Assembly (NCBI GenBank): GCA_040880725.1
Contig: JBBDHV010000035.1
Location: forward strand, 35,805 to 99,804
From: DATHWB01 sp040880725
GTDB taxonomy: Bacteria > Actinomycetota > Acidimicrobiia > Spongiisociales > ZC4RG35
Length of the DNA stretch: 64,000 nt
Reading direction: 5' to 3'
Shown here: in pieces, positions 33,100-42,045 of the stretch
Layout: each line of letters starts with the position of its first letter
Numbering within the stretch: position 1 is the stretch's first letter
Translations under genes and position numbers: made by a program
Notes under the pieces: generated by a model
What the model was told of the DNA's origin: nothing
Seen by the model: the letters and a program-made list of their open reading frames with translations, nothing else
Databases searched by the model: none

Positions 33100-34700
33100 C
33101 CCTTCTCGAAGTCGAAGGTCTCACCGTGGCGACGACATCCGGCACGGTGCTGGTCGACGGGGTGACGTTCTCCCTCGACCGGGGTGGGCGCACGGGCCTC
33201 ATCGGCGAATCCGGTTCCGGCAAGACTCTGACAGCGCTGTCGATCATGGGCCTGTTGGCGGACGGACTGGTCAAGTCGGGTCGCATCGTCCTCGACGGCG
33301 AGGAGATTCTCAACGCGCCCGACCGAATACTCAATGCGCACCGCGGCAACTCCATGTCGATGATCTTCCAGGAACCGATGACTGCCATGAACGCGGTGAT
33401 GCGGGTGGGACGCCAGGTCGCCGAGCCGTTGCGAATCCACCGCGGTCTCTCCGCGGACGAGGCGGGCGACCTCGCGGTGGAACTCCTCGGTGCCGTCGGC
33501 ATCTCCGAACCCGCCCGGCGAGCGCGGGCGTATCCCCACGAACTCTCCGGCGGCCAGCGGCAGCGAGCGATCATCGCGATGGCGCTGGCGTGTGGGCCTT
33601 CCCTCGTGATCGCCGACGAACCGACCACGGCACTCGACGTCACCGTGCAAGCCCAGGTGCTCAACGTCCTCCGCTCCCGGCTGCTGTCCACAGATGCCGC
33701 GCTTCTGCTCATCACCCACGACCTTCCCGTGGTGGCAGGCATCACGAAGGATCTTCTTGTGATCGAAGATGGCCGGATCGTCGACCGGGGTCCGACCAGA
33801 CGTCTGTTCGACTCCCCGCAGCATCCGTCGACGAGACGACTCGTCGAGGCCGTCCCGCCGATGAGCCGCCGCGGTGAGGTCCCGTTGAAGGCCTCGTCGA
33901 CAATCGCCACTGATCCGATCATCACTGCTCGGGACGTTTCGAGAAGCTACCGACTTCGCAGGACACGGATCGGTGAGCCCCCTCATGTCGTGCGCGCGGT
34001 CGACGGAGTCGACCTCGACATCAACCGAGGAGAGACCTTTGGGATCGTCGGTGAGTCCGGATCGGGCAAGACCACCCTGGCGCGACTACTCATCGGGCTG
34101 AACCGGCCCGACACCGGCTCGATCGTCGTCGACGGGACCGACCTGACGACGAGCCGCGATCTCCGTCCGTTGCGACGCCTGGCCCAGATCGTCTTTCAGG
34201 ACCCGATGGGTTCGTTGGACCCTCGGCTGCGCATCGGAGAGATCATCACCGAGCCGCTGCGGGCGCTGAAGATCGAGGGGAATCATCGTGACCGGGTGGC
34301 CGAAATACTCGAAGCCGTCGCGTTGGAGCCCGACGTCGTCGACCGCTACCCCCACGAGTTCTCCGGCGGGCAGCGTCAGCGCATCGCCATCGCCCGCGCG
34401 CTCGCACCGCACCCGAAGATCCTCGTCGCCGACGAGCCGGTCAGTGCACTGGACATGTCGGTGCAGACCGTGACACTCGATCTCCTCGCCAAGCTGAAGG
34501 ACGAGTTCGGGTTGACCATGATCTTCATCTCCCACGACCTCTCAGTCGTGCACCGGATATGTGACCGGGTCGTGGTGATGGAATCGGGTCGGGTGGTGGA
34601 GAGCGGTTTCGCCGACGACGTGTTCCGCTCACCCGCCGAGCCCTACACCCGGCGGCTCGTCGCCTCGATCCCGCGCCTCGACGGGACGTTTCCGGCCTGA
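33096..34700 (+). CDS. Fused dipeptide-type ABC ATPase (second importer)
   Basis: A 534-residue protein with two nucleotide-binding domains, starting at the ATG overlapping the permease stop. The first Walker A is GESGSGKTL (37-45) with signature LSGGQRQRAIIAMAL; the second is GESGSGKTT from residue 319 with signature FSGGQRQRIAIARAL. Unlike the first fused ATPase in this window, neither half shows the Cys-rich dipeptide extension. Walker B segments are VIADEPTTALD and LVADEPVSALD. It energises the second importer. Confidence 0.93.
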   Translation: MTLLEVEGLTVATTSGTVLVDGVTFSLDRGGRTGLIGESGSGKTLTALSIMGLLADGLVKSGRIVLDGEEILNAPDRILNAHRGNSMSMIFQEPMTAMNAVMRVGRQVAEPLRIHRGLSADEAGDLAVELLGAVGISEPARRARAYPHELSGGQRQRAIIAMALACGPSLVIADEPTTALDVTVQAQVLNVLRSRLLSTDAALLLITHDLPVVAGITKDLLVIEDGRIVDRGPTRRLFDSPQHPSTRRLVEAVPPMSRRGEVPLKASSTIATDPIITARDVSRSYRLRRTRIGEPPHVVRAVDGVDLDINRGETFGIVGESGSGKTTLARLLIGLNRPDTGSIVVDGTDLTTSRDLRPLRRLAQIVFQDPMGSLDPRLRIGEIITEPLRALKIEGNHRDRVAEILEAVALEPDVVDRYPHEFSGGQRQRIAIARALAPHPKILVADEPVSALDMSVQTVTLDLLAKLKDEFGLTMIFISHDLSVVHRICDRVVVMESGRVVESGFADDVFRSPAEPYTRRLVASIPRLDGTFPA

Positions 34701-34755
34701 ACGGCGCAGGCGCTCGAACGTCCTACGATTCAACGATCCACTTTTGGAGGATTCG

Positions 34756-36327
34756 ATGAAGGCACGAATGAGGAGCCTGCTGACGGCCCTGGCGCTGATG
34801 GCCACAGCCTGTGCCGGGTCCACAGCAGACACCACCACCACGGCGGAACCCGACACGACCGCAGATTCGACCACGACCACCGTCGCGTCAACCACCACGA
34901 CGTCCCCTGAAGCCTCCGCCCAGACCGATGTCGTCATCGGACTGCAACTCGAACCGCCCACCTTGGACCTGACTTCGAGTGAAGCGGCGGGCATTCCACA
35001 GGTGCTGCTGTACAACGTGTACGAGACCCTCGTGAAAGTGCAGCCGGACGGTTCGATCGCGGGCCTGCTCGCCGAGACATGGGACATCAGCGACGACGGA
35101 CTCACCTACACGTTTCAGCTGCGCGACGGGGTGACGTTCCACAACGGCAACCCGATGGACAGCGGCGATGTCGTGTTCTCCATCGAGTACGTTCGGGAAA
35201 AGGACCCAGCCCATCCGTTCGCCACCACCTTCTCGCCCGTCGAGTCCGTCACCGCCCTCGATGGCTCCACCGTCGAGATCCGGCTCTCGCGTGCGAGCGC
35301 CAACTTCCTGTTCTACCTGACCCAGGGCCAGGGCGTCATCCTCGATGAGTCTGCCCTGAGCACGATCGAGAACAGTCCAGTCGGCACAGGCCCGTTCCAG
35401 TTCGGATCGTGGACCGTCGGCGACTCGATCACGATCGAGAGATTCGACGACTACTGGGGCGATCCGGCGCTCACCGAACAGGTCACGTTCCGCTACATCA
35501 ACGACCCGAACGCCCTGACCAACGCGATGTTGGCCGGCGACCTCGACATCCTCGCAGGCGTCTCGGCCCCCGAGCTCCTCACTTCATTCGAATCCGACGA
35601 ACGCTTCGAGATTCTCGAGGGTCTGACGCACGGAGAGGTGACGATGTCGCTGAACGGTGCACGCGCGCCGCTCGACGACGTCCGGGTGCGGCAGGCCATC
35701 ACACACGCGATCGATCGCCAGGCCATCGTCGACCTGGCGTACGCCGGGTACGGGACTGTCGTCGGCACGTTCTCGACCCCCCTCGACCCTTGGCATCGTC
35801 CCCTCACAGACGTGTACCCCTACGACCCGGAACGAGCACGCGAGTTGCTCGCCGAGGCAGGGGTCACCGACGCCACGCTGCAGTTCGTGCTCCCACCGGT
35901 CTCCTACGCCACCCGATCGGGTGAGATCATCGCCAGCCAGTTGGCCGAAGTCGGCATCACTGTCGAAATCGAGAACGTCGAATGGGGCGTCTGGCTCGAG
36001 GACGTGCTCTCGAACAAGGACTACGACATGTCGATAGTCGCTCATGTCGAACCCCGTGATCTTCACCAGTACGGCAACCCCGACTACTACTGGGGCAACG
36101 ACAGCCCCCAAGTCGCTCGGATCCTGGAGGAGGCCGACGCCGAGCCGGATCCCGACACACGCAACGAGCTCTACGCCTCGGTGCTGGAAGAGATCACTGC
36201 CGTCGCAGCCGACAACTGGCTCTTCGTCCTCCCCGCGCTCTCCGTGGTCGAACAGGGCGTGACCGGATACCAGGCCGACCTCCCAGGGCTCGCCCTCGAC
36301 GTGACGAAGCTCGCCATCAACCCATGA
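34756..36327 (+). CDS. Peptide-type ABC transporter substrate-binding lipoprotein (second importer)
   Basis: A 523-residue SBP_bac_5 protein. The start is the ATG at 34756, with the ribosome site GGAGG at 34746-34750. The signal ends ALMATAC, with the lipidated Cys at residue 19. A Thr-rich linker rich in TTTT runs to about residue 58. The body shows AGLLAETWDISDDGLTYTFQLRDGV, PVGTGPFQFGSWTVGD and DDVRVRQAITHAIDRQAIV, the canonical family order. The following M20 peptidase overlaps its stop, suggesting a di- or oligopeptide or N-acylated amino acid substrate. Confidence 0.92.
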   Translation: MKARMRSLLTALALMATACAGSTADTTTTAEPDTTADSTTTTVASTTTTSPEASAQTDVVIGLQLEPPTLDLTSSEAAGIPQVLLYNVYETLVKVQPDGSIAGLLAETWDISDDGLTYTFQLRDGVTFHNGNPMDSGDVVFSIEYVREKDPAHPFATTFSPVESVTALDGSTVEIRLSRASANFLFYLTQGQGVILDESALSTIENSPVGTGPFQFGSWTVGDSITIERFDDYWGDPALTEQVTFRYINDPNALTNAMLAGDLDILAGVSAPELLTSFESDERFEILEGLTHGEVTMSLNGARAPLDDVRVRQAITHAIDRQAIVDLAYAGYGTVVGTFSTPLDPWHRPLTDVYPYDPERARELLAEAGVTDATLQFVLPPVSYATRSGEIIASQLAEVGITVEIENVEWGVWLEDVLSNKDYDMSIVAHVEPRDLHQYGNPDYYWGNDSPQVARILEEADAEPDPDTRNELYASVLEEITAVAADNWLFVLPALSVVEQGVTGYQADLPGLALDVTKLAINP

Positions 36328-37508
36328 CCCAGCGGCCTGCCGTCGACGTCGACGGCCTCGTCGACTTCACCCGTCGGCTCGTCCGGATCCCCAGCGTGAA
36401 CCAACCGGGCCAAGGCGAGGCTCCGGTGGTCCGGGCTGTTGTCGACCTTGCCCGTTCGTGGGGCTGGAATCCTGTTGTCGAAGAAGTCGCCCCGGGCAGA
36501 CCCAACTGCATCATCAGACTGGACGGAGGGATGCCCGGCCGCACATTGCTGTTCGAAGGTCACACCGACGTTGTCACACCCGGCGACCTCGATGAATGGA
36601 CCCACGACCCGTTCGGCGGCACCGTGGTCGACGGTCGGATCTACGGACGGGGATCCGCTGACATGAAGGGAGGGGTGGCAGCGATGCTGTTCGCTGCCAG
36701 AGCAATCGAGGCAGCGGGGCCTTTCCCCGGGACGATCGTCCTCGGTGTCCTCTGCGACGAGGAGGAGATGATGATCGGCGTGCACGACTTCGTCGCGCGC
36801 GGCCATGCCCGCGACATCGACGCCGCCATCGTGTGCGAACCGGAGGCCGGGGAGATCTGCACGACCCAGAAGGGCGCACTTCGCTTGCGAATCGACCTGG
36901 CGGGTCGAATGTCTCACGGGGCGATGCCACACGAAGCCCGGAACCCAATCACCGCGGCCTCGGCGATCATCGAGCGTCTGGCCGAGATCGAGAGGAGCCT
37001 GCAAAGAGAATCCGGGGGACACCCGACGCTCGGCCTTCCCTACCTCACACCAACCCACATCTCCGCGGGCTCGCTTCCGCAGCTCAACGTGATCCCGTCT
37101 TCTGCGCTGGTCACCTTCGACGTTCGCACGGTTCCCGGCGTCGACCATCGGGAGTTGCTCGCCCTGATCGGCGAGGCGTCACAGGCCGTGAGCGACGAGA
37201 CCGAAGTCGAGATCACGGTGACCGTGCTCGTCGACCGTCCGCCCACATCGACCTCCCACGACGAACCCATCGTCAGGTCGGTCGCCGAAGCCCACCGCGA
37301 AGTGACAGGGACCGAACCGGTGTACGGCGGGGTCCCGGGAACCACAGACGGCACGATCCTGTGGCGAGACGCGGGTTTGGCGGTGGTCGTATGTGGTCCC
37401 GGAGGCAAGTGGATCGCGCATTCCGCCGACGAGTACGTGGAGGTCGATGACCTGGCCCGCCATGCCGACATCTACGTTGCCGCCGCGCTCCGTTTCCTGT
37501 CGGGCTGA
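36324..37508 (+). CDS. M20-family metallopeptidase (ArgE/DapE/CPG2-like)
   Basis: A 394-residue zinc peptidase. The first zinc ligand is in LLFEGHTDVVTP (about residue 80), with the bridging Asp in YGRGSADMKGG. The general base pair of acidic residues is in LCDEEEMMIG, a later ligand in IVCEPE, and a final His in IAHSADEYVE. The dimerisation domain contains the MSHGAMPHEARNP motif. Members cleave acyl-amino acids or dipeptides in the cytoplasm. The ATG overlaps the binding-protein stop, so imported substrate and hydrolysis are coupled in one operon. Confidence 0.92.
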   Translation: MTQRPAVDVDGLVDFTRRLVRIPSVNQPGQGEAPVVRAVVDLARSWGWNPVVEEVAPGRPNCIIRLDGGMPGRTLLFEGHTDVVTPGDLDEWTHDPFGGTVVDGRIYGRGSADMKGGVAAMLFAARAIEAAGPFPGTIVLGVLCDEEEMMIGVHDFVARGHARDIDAAIVCEPEAGEICTTQKGALRLRIDLAGRMSHGAMPHEARNPITAASAIIERLAEIERSLQRESGGHPTLGLPYLTPTHISAGSLPQLNVIPSSALVTFDVRTVPGVDHRELLALIGEASQAVSDETEVEITVTVLVDRPPTSTSHDEPIVRSVAEAHREVTGTEPVYGGVPGTTDGTILWRDAGLAVVVCGPGGKWIAHSADEYVEVDDLARHADIYVAAALRFLSG

Positions 37509-37530
37509 AGCACACGTAGGGTTTCGAGGC

Positions 37531-38343
37531 GTGCCACGGCTCAAAGACATCACCCACGTCGGCCGCCGCTTCGACCCCGGACAGTTCAGCAACCGGTTCG
37601 GGTTGCTCGCGTCAATCGGAGCCGCCGGCCTGGTCTTCGCACTCGACACCGGTGACCTGCGTCGAGCCTTCTCCACGGGCCTCGCCACCTTCGCCGCCTG
37701 GGCGATCGCCCGGGAACTCGATCCGGATCATCCCCTGTCCGGGACCGTGGCGGCCCTCCTCGTGCCGATTGCCGTCCTGACGCTGGGCACGCCGGCACCG
37801 GCGCCGCTGTTCGTGACCATGCTGACGATCCGCATCGTCGTGCGCACGACCGGGCTGGCACCGAAAGCCACCGACCTGGCTGTCCTCACCATCGGAGCGA
37901 TCGCGATTGCGGACACTCCGGCTGGGTGGGCTGCCAGCGTGCTGTTGGCCTTCGCAATGGTCCGCGATGCCGCCTTGCCAGGTGAGCCACCGCCCAACGC
38001 AGGGTTGTGGGGCGCAGCCCTGGCGATCGGGGTCACGATGCGGGTGGCACTGGCCGAAAGCCTCGGCGCATGGCACGTTCCGACGGTGGGTTCGCTGGCG
38101 GCATTCGCAGTCGGCCTGGCAGGGGCGGTCGTGGTCCTCCGAGCGACGCCGGTGCTCTCACTCGGGGACTTCACGAAGACCCCGTTGGAACCTGCGCGAG
38201 TTCGGGAAGGCGCCCTTTTCGGAATCCTGACCGGCATCGTGGCGTTCGTCGCCGCCGGAAATCCGGGGATCATCGCAGTGTCGCCTCTCTTCGGCTGTTT
38301 CGCCGCCGTCGCCGCCGTACGGATCCTCGCCGACGGCCGCTGA
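37531..38343 (+). CDS. Polytopic membrane protein of unknown function
   Basis: A 270-residue protein from the GTG at 37531, starting VPRLKDITHVGRRFDPGQF. About eight hydrophobic segments cover most of the length, including AAGLVFALDTGD, ATFAAWAIARELDPDHP, and GTVAALLVPIAVLTLG. The DPDHP after an amphipathic helix is the most distinctive motif. I do not recognise the family; Acidimicrobiia-specific membrane proteins with this pattern would fit. It follows the M20 gene by 22 bases in the same direction and could be its distal operon member, or independent. Confidence 0.7.
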   Translation: MPRLKDITHVGRRFDPGQFSNRFGLLASIGAAGLVFALDTGDLRRAFSTGLATFAAWAIARELDPDHPLSGTVAALLVPIAVLTLGTPAPAPLFVTMLTIRIVVRTTGLAPKATDLAVLTIGAIAIADTPAGWAASVLLAFAMVRDAALPGEPPPNAGLWGAALAIGVTMRVALAESLGAWHVPTVGSLAAFAVGLAGAVVVLRATPVLSLGDFTKTPLEPARVREGALFGILTGIVAFVAAGNPGIIAVSPLFGCFAAVAAVRILADGR

Positions 38344-38347
38344 CGCG

Positions 38348-39028
38348 TCACCGACCCACGAGCGTCGACGCTCGCTCGAAAACGGCTTCGAGCATCTCCT
38401 CGGTCAGCCGGCCCGTAAACGTGTTCTGCTGACTCGGGTGATACGAACACAGCAAGGTCGGGCCGTCGGTGAGCTCGATCTCGACCCCGTGCCCGAAGCG
38501 TGGTTTCGGTCGGGGACGGACCCATCCCAGCGGATCGGCCATCCGGAGCACGGCGTCGTAACCCAGCCCTCCCAACGCCACCACGACCTCGACGGTGCGA
38601 AGAAGTTGGATCTCGTTGATCGTCCAGTCGAGGCAACGGGAGCGCTCCTCGCTGGTGGGAACGTTCTGCGGAGGCGCGCAGTGCACCGCCGATGTCACGA
38701 ACACATCGCGGAGAACGAGACCATCGTCCCTGTGTACCGCCGTCGGCTGGTTGGCGAACCCGGTGCGATGCAACGCCCGGAACAGCCACTCGCCCGACCG
38801 GTCGCCGGTGAACATCCGTCCCGTCCGGTTCGCACCGTGCGCTGCCGGGGCGAGCCCGACGATCACCACCCGGGCCCCGGCATCCCCGAAGCCGGGCACG
38901 GGCTTAGCCCAGTAGTCCTCCTCCCGAAAGGCGGCCCGCTTCTCGACTCCAACGCGCTCCCTCCACTCGACGAGACGGGGACACCGCCGACACTCCACCA
39001 GGTCGGCGTGCAGTTCGCCGAGACTCAC
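38348..39028 (-). CDS. udgB: Family 5 uracil-DNA glycosylase (UdgB-like, Fe-S)
   Basis: A 226-residue protein. The GTG at 39028 overlaps the stop of the upstream glycoside hydrolase-like gene (GTGA), which decides the start. Four cysteines for a [4Fe-4S] cluster are expected among CRRCPR near residue 14, VHCAPP and later positions. Motif A is GLAPAAHGANRTGRMFTGD and the catalytic-side motif is CSYHPSQQNTFTGRLT, typical of UdgB, which lacks the Asp or Asn of family 1 motif A. It removes uracil, hypoxanthine or xanthine from double-stranded DNA. Confidence 0.9.
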   Translation of the reverse strand: MSLGELHADLVECRRCPRLVEWRERVGVEKRAAFREEDYWAKPVPGFGDAGARVVIVGLAPAAHGANRTGRMFTGDRSGEWLFRALHRTGFANQPTAVHRDDGLVLRDVFVTSAVHCAPPQNVPTSEERSRCLDWTINEIQLLRTVEVVVALGGLGYDAVLRMADPLGWVRPRPKPRFGHGVEIELTDGPTLLCSYHPSQQNTFTGRLTEEMLEAVFERASTLVGR

Positions 39029-40494
39029 TCCGGGTCGAGAGCGTCGACGCTCACGTTCGAGAAGGCATTCCACAACATCCATCCGAGCCCGAACGACTCG
39101 GCGGACTCGGTCTGGGCACGAACCTGATCGGCGGTGTAGCCGAAGTCCTGCAGCCACGGGCGGATGATCGCTCCCCGCTCCAGCCGGCCGATGCCGTCTT
39201 CGAGCGCTCGCCGAACCATCTCCCCGGGATGGTCGACCGGCCGGGCGAATCCGTACCAGTCGGCCGAATAGTGGCTCGGATACAGCATGGGCGACACCAC
39301 GTCGAGGGCGTCCGCCACGACCTCCCACTGTTGGCCGATACCCCCGTCGTCGCGAGCCGTGGTGATGAACCCGAAGATGTCCCCGGCGACCGCACAGCCC
39401 AGCGGGTGCAGCACCTCACGGGCTTCGAGCAGGAACGACTCGATGGTCGCGACCCGGGTCTCCGAGTCGGAACCACCATCAAAGACCACCGTGTCGGGAA
39501 GCCCGTCGGGGTAGCGGACGTAGTCGAACTGGATCTCGTCGACTCCCAGTTGGCAGGCCTCCACGGCAAGCGAGAGGGCGTAGCCGCGAGCCTTGGGGTC
39601 GGTCGGGTCGAGGAACCATTGGCCGGCTTTGCCGTACGGCCCGTCGGTCGTGGTGTCCCATGCCGCGATGTCCGGGATCCGGTGCGCGGCCTGTGGATCC
39701 TGAAAGGCCACGATGCGACCGATGAGATACAGGTCCCGCTCATCGACGTCCCGGACGATCTCGCCAAGGTCATAGAGGGGGTACACGGCGTTCGCTTCCT
39801 CGGCCACTCCCACCGCGGTGTCGTAATAGATCAGCCCGTACTCGTCCTTCAGGTCGAGCATCACGCCGTTGAGTTCCGTCGAGGACTTCAGATCCAACAG
39901 CGCACCCCAACGCTGCGGGTCGCCGGCCACCTCACCCGTCACGTGCACCGCCTTGACCACCCGCGGCTCGATCTGGATCGTGCGCTCGCCGAGGCCACCG
40001 TCCCAGTCGAAGTCACCGAGATGCCATGCCGGACGCCACACCCGCACTGACCCGGGCTCCGCCAGCCGAACCAGAAACGAGCCGTCGGGGCCCGACACCG
40101 CGTCGCCCTGCCCGGACTCGATGTACACGCCTTCCACCGGCCGACCATCGGGATCCTCAACCACCCCGCGCAACGTGTGCGGAATCAGCCTGACGGTGGT
40201 TGCGGAATCCACGGTGGGTAGCGCGACAGGCTGGGAATGGAAGCCGTCGGCGCGGACCTCGAGGCCCCCTTCGTCCGGCCAGCGCAGGGCCGCGACTCCG
40301 TCCGGACCTGTGATCGCGACTTCCTCGTCTCCCGCGAGGAGCAACGCACCGGCTACCGGATCCCCCGACTCGTCCACCACGGCGACTGCGGCGGACGTTT
40401 CCGGGCCGAACGCGGCGAACCCCGCCCATCCCGCCCAGAGCAGGGTGATGACGAGCAGGAGTCGGAGTTGATGGGTGCGCTTTGCCACTGTCAC
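39025..40494 (-). CDS. Secreted putative glycoside hydrolase (DUF4015-type) with regulatory-like beta domains
   Basis: A 489-residue protein with an N-terminal signal or anchor helix (about residues 10-32, RLLLVITLLWAGWAGFAAF). Residues about 35-110 and 105-175 look like two carboxypeptidase-regulatory-like beta-sandwich modules, each with DP..GRPV..V. From about 185 the body reads VKAVHVTGEVAGDPQRWGALLDL, ELNGVMLDLKDEYGLIYYD and VDEIQFDYVRYPDG, as in the putative glycoside hydrolase of DUF4015 (PF13200), a TIM-barrel hypothesised to act on sugar polymers. The start is the GTG at 40494. The uracil-DNA glycosylase downstream overlaps it, though a functional link is unlikely. Confidence 0.8.
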   Translation of the reverse strand: MTVAKRTHQLRLLLVITLLWAGWAGFAAFGPETSAAVAVVDESGDPVAGALLLAGDEEVAITGPDGVAALRWPDEGGLEVRADGFHSQPVALPTVDSATTVRLIPHTLRGVVEDPDGRPVEGVYIESGQGDAVSGPDGSFLVRLAEPGSVRVWRPAWHLGDFDWDGGLGERTIQIEPRVVKAVHVTGEVAGDPQRWGALLDLKSSTELNGVMLDLKDEYGLIYYDTAVGVAEEANAVYPLYDLGEIVRDVDERDLYLIGRIVAFQDPQAAHRIPDIAAWDTTTDGPYGKAGQWFLDPTDPKARGYALSLAVEACQLGVDEIQFDYVRYPDGLPDTVVFDGGSDSETRVATIESFLLEAREVLHPLGCAVAGDIFGFITTARDDGGIGQQWEVVADALDVVSPMLYPSHYSADWYGFARPVDHPGEMVRRALEDGIGRLERGAIIRPWLQDFGYTADQVRAQTESAESFGLGWMLWNAFSNVSVDALDPE

Positions 40495-40671
40495 CAGGAG
40501 TGTACGAACCCCGTCAGCTAGGCGAACCTCGTGGAAACTTCATTGCGGGTGTCACACCCCAGTGATACGTTGACTGCAGGTGCCGGGGCGTGCCCGCACC
40601 TCGGAGAGCGGTCGCCGCCGACGCGGGGGCCACTCCCGACATTTCGAAGTTGGGACGAGAAGGGGGTTCTC

Positions 40672-41598
40672 ATGTCCGACCGCCATTCGGCGTCGGCAGC
40701 CGACACGATCGGCATGTACCTCGACGAGGTCTCGTCCCACACGCTGCTCACCGCCGAGGACGAGATCCGGCTGTCCCGCACGATGGAGCACGGTCGCCGC
40801 GCGGCGATGCGACTCGAAACCGAAGCCGACCTCGACCCCGAAGAACGCCGGCGACTCCGGCGAATCGTCGAACAGGGCGAGGACGCCAAGATGGCTTTCA
40901 TTCGGGCCAACCTGCGGCTCGTCATCTCCATCGCCAAGCGGTACGCCGGTCGGGGACTCGACCTCCTCGACCTGATTCAGGAAGGAAACCTCGGGCTCAT
41001 CCGGGCGGTCGAGAAATACGACTGGAAGAAGGGCTTCAAGTTCTCGACGTACGCTACGTGGTGGATCCGTCAGGCGATCAGCCGGGGACTCGGGAATGCT
41101 GCTCGCACGATTCGACTCCCCGTGCACATGGTCGACATCGTCCGGTCAGTGTCGGAGACTCGACAGGTCCTTCTCGAGACGCGGCATCGGCCACCCACCG
41201 TCGAGGAGATCGCCGAATACAGCGGCCTCGAAGTCGACAAGGTCGAAGCCGCCCTCCGGGCCCCGACCGACACCGTCTCGCTGGACCGCCCGGTCGGCGA
41301 GGAAGGCGAGTCCGAACTGCATGAGTTCGTTGTCGATGTGGCAGCCCCCGATCCCTACATCCAGACTGCGGAGGCAGACCGGCGCTCCCAGATGTTGGTC
41401 GCGCTGACCCACCTGGCGGACGAAGAACGCATCATCGTCGACCTGCGTTTCGGTCTGAGCGGTGATGACCCGTGGACGATGTCGGCGGTCGGCAAGCACC
41501 TCGGCCTCACGAGGGAACGGGTGCGGAACATCGAAAACCGAGCGCTTGCCAAGCTCCGCCATCCGTCATGCGGGGTCGATCTCGAAGAACTGCTGTAG
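40672..41598 (+). CDS. RNA polymerase sigma-70 family factor (group 1/2)
   Basis: A 308-residue sigma factor from the ATG at 40672, with AGAAGGGGG 6 bases upstream. Region 1.2 is TIGMYLDEVSSHTLLTAEDE, regions 2.1-2.4 run through IRANLRLVISIAKRYAGRG and KFSTYATWWIRQAISR, and region 4.2 ends LTRERVRNIENRALAKLR. The short N-terminus lacks the long acidic region 1.1, so it is either a compact principal factor or a group 2 (SigB/HrdA-like) factor. The -10 and -35 contact regions are intact. Without the rest of the genome its rank cannot be settled. Confidence 0.92.
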   Translation: MSDRHSASAADTIGMYLDEVSSHTLLTAEDEIRLSRTMEHGRRAAMRLETEADLDPEERRRLRRIVEQGEDAKMAFIRANLRLVISIAKRYAGRGLDLLDLIQEGNLGLIRAVEKYDWKKGFKFSTYATWWIRQAISRGLGNAARTIRLPVHMVDIVRSVSETRQVLLETRHRPPTVEEIAEYSGLEVDKVEAALRAPTDTVSLDRPVGEEGESELHEFVVDVAAPDPYIQTAEADRRSQMLVALTHLADEERIIVDLRFGLSGDDPWTMSAVGKHLGLTRERVRNIENRALAKLRHPSCGVDLEELL

Positions 41599-41628
41599 TC
41601 GCGGCCCTGACAGGTATCGTGTCCCGCG

Positions 41629-41898
41629 ATGCCTTTCGATGACGTCACCAATCAGGCGATCTTGCTGATAGCGCTCTCGGGCGCGATCGGTGGACTGCTC
41701 GGAGGCCTGTTCGGATCTCGTCGCGCGAATCTGTTCGGAGCGATCCTCGTGGGTGCGATCGGCGGTATCTCGCTGGGTGCGATCATGCGCATCGTCAACG
41801 TCGAACCGATCTTCGACGCGGGCGGCGGCTACAGCTGGCTGTGGTCCTTCATCGGCGGTCTCGTCCTCGGCCTCGCCGTCTCCGCCTCCAACCGCTGA
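41629..41898 (+). CDS. Small Gly-rich membrane protein
   Basis: An 89-residue protein with three hydrophobic segments: AILLIALSGAIGGLLGGLFG, FGAILVGAIGGISLGAIMRIV and WLWSFIGGLVLGLAVSAS. The repeated GxxGG faces suggest tight helix packing, as in GlsB/YeaQ/YmgE membrane proteins, but the length and order differ. No function is assigned. It is 30 bp downstream of the sigma factor gene and convergent with sufB, with a structured repeat between the ends. Confidence 0.6.
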   Translation: MPFDDVTNQAILLIALSGAIGGLLGGLFGSRRANLFGAILVGAIGGISLGAIMRIVNVEPIFDAGGGYSWLWSFIGGLVLGLAVSASNR

Positions 41899-41910
41899 CC
41901 GCGTCCCCGC

Positions 41911-42040
41911 AAACCCTGGGTTCCTGACCACACTGGGCGTAGTCCCGAGCCCGCAGTTTCAGAGTCCCCCGGGTAACCGCCCAAACCGTGGGCTGCAGAC
42001 CACACTGAGTGTGGTCGCAAACCCTGGGTTTGCGACCACA
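41911..42040. repeat. Structured intergenic repeat cluster, copy 3, with mutually exclusive hairpins
   Basis: The cluster holds AAACCCTGGGTT, AAACCGTGGGC and AAACCCTGGGTTT half-sites and three GACCACA motifs. GACCACACT (41998-42006) pairs with AGTGTGGTC (42008-42016). TGTGGTCGCAAACCC (42010-42024) pairs with GGGTTTGCGACCACA (42026-42040). Both hairpins need 42010-42016, so only one can form at a time. The cluster fills the gap between the small membrane protein gene and the convergent sufB and could end transcription from both sides. Confidence 0.8.
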
Positions 42041-42045
42041 ACCTC

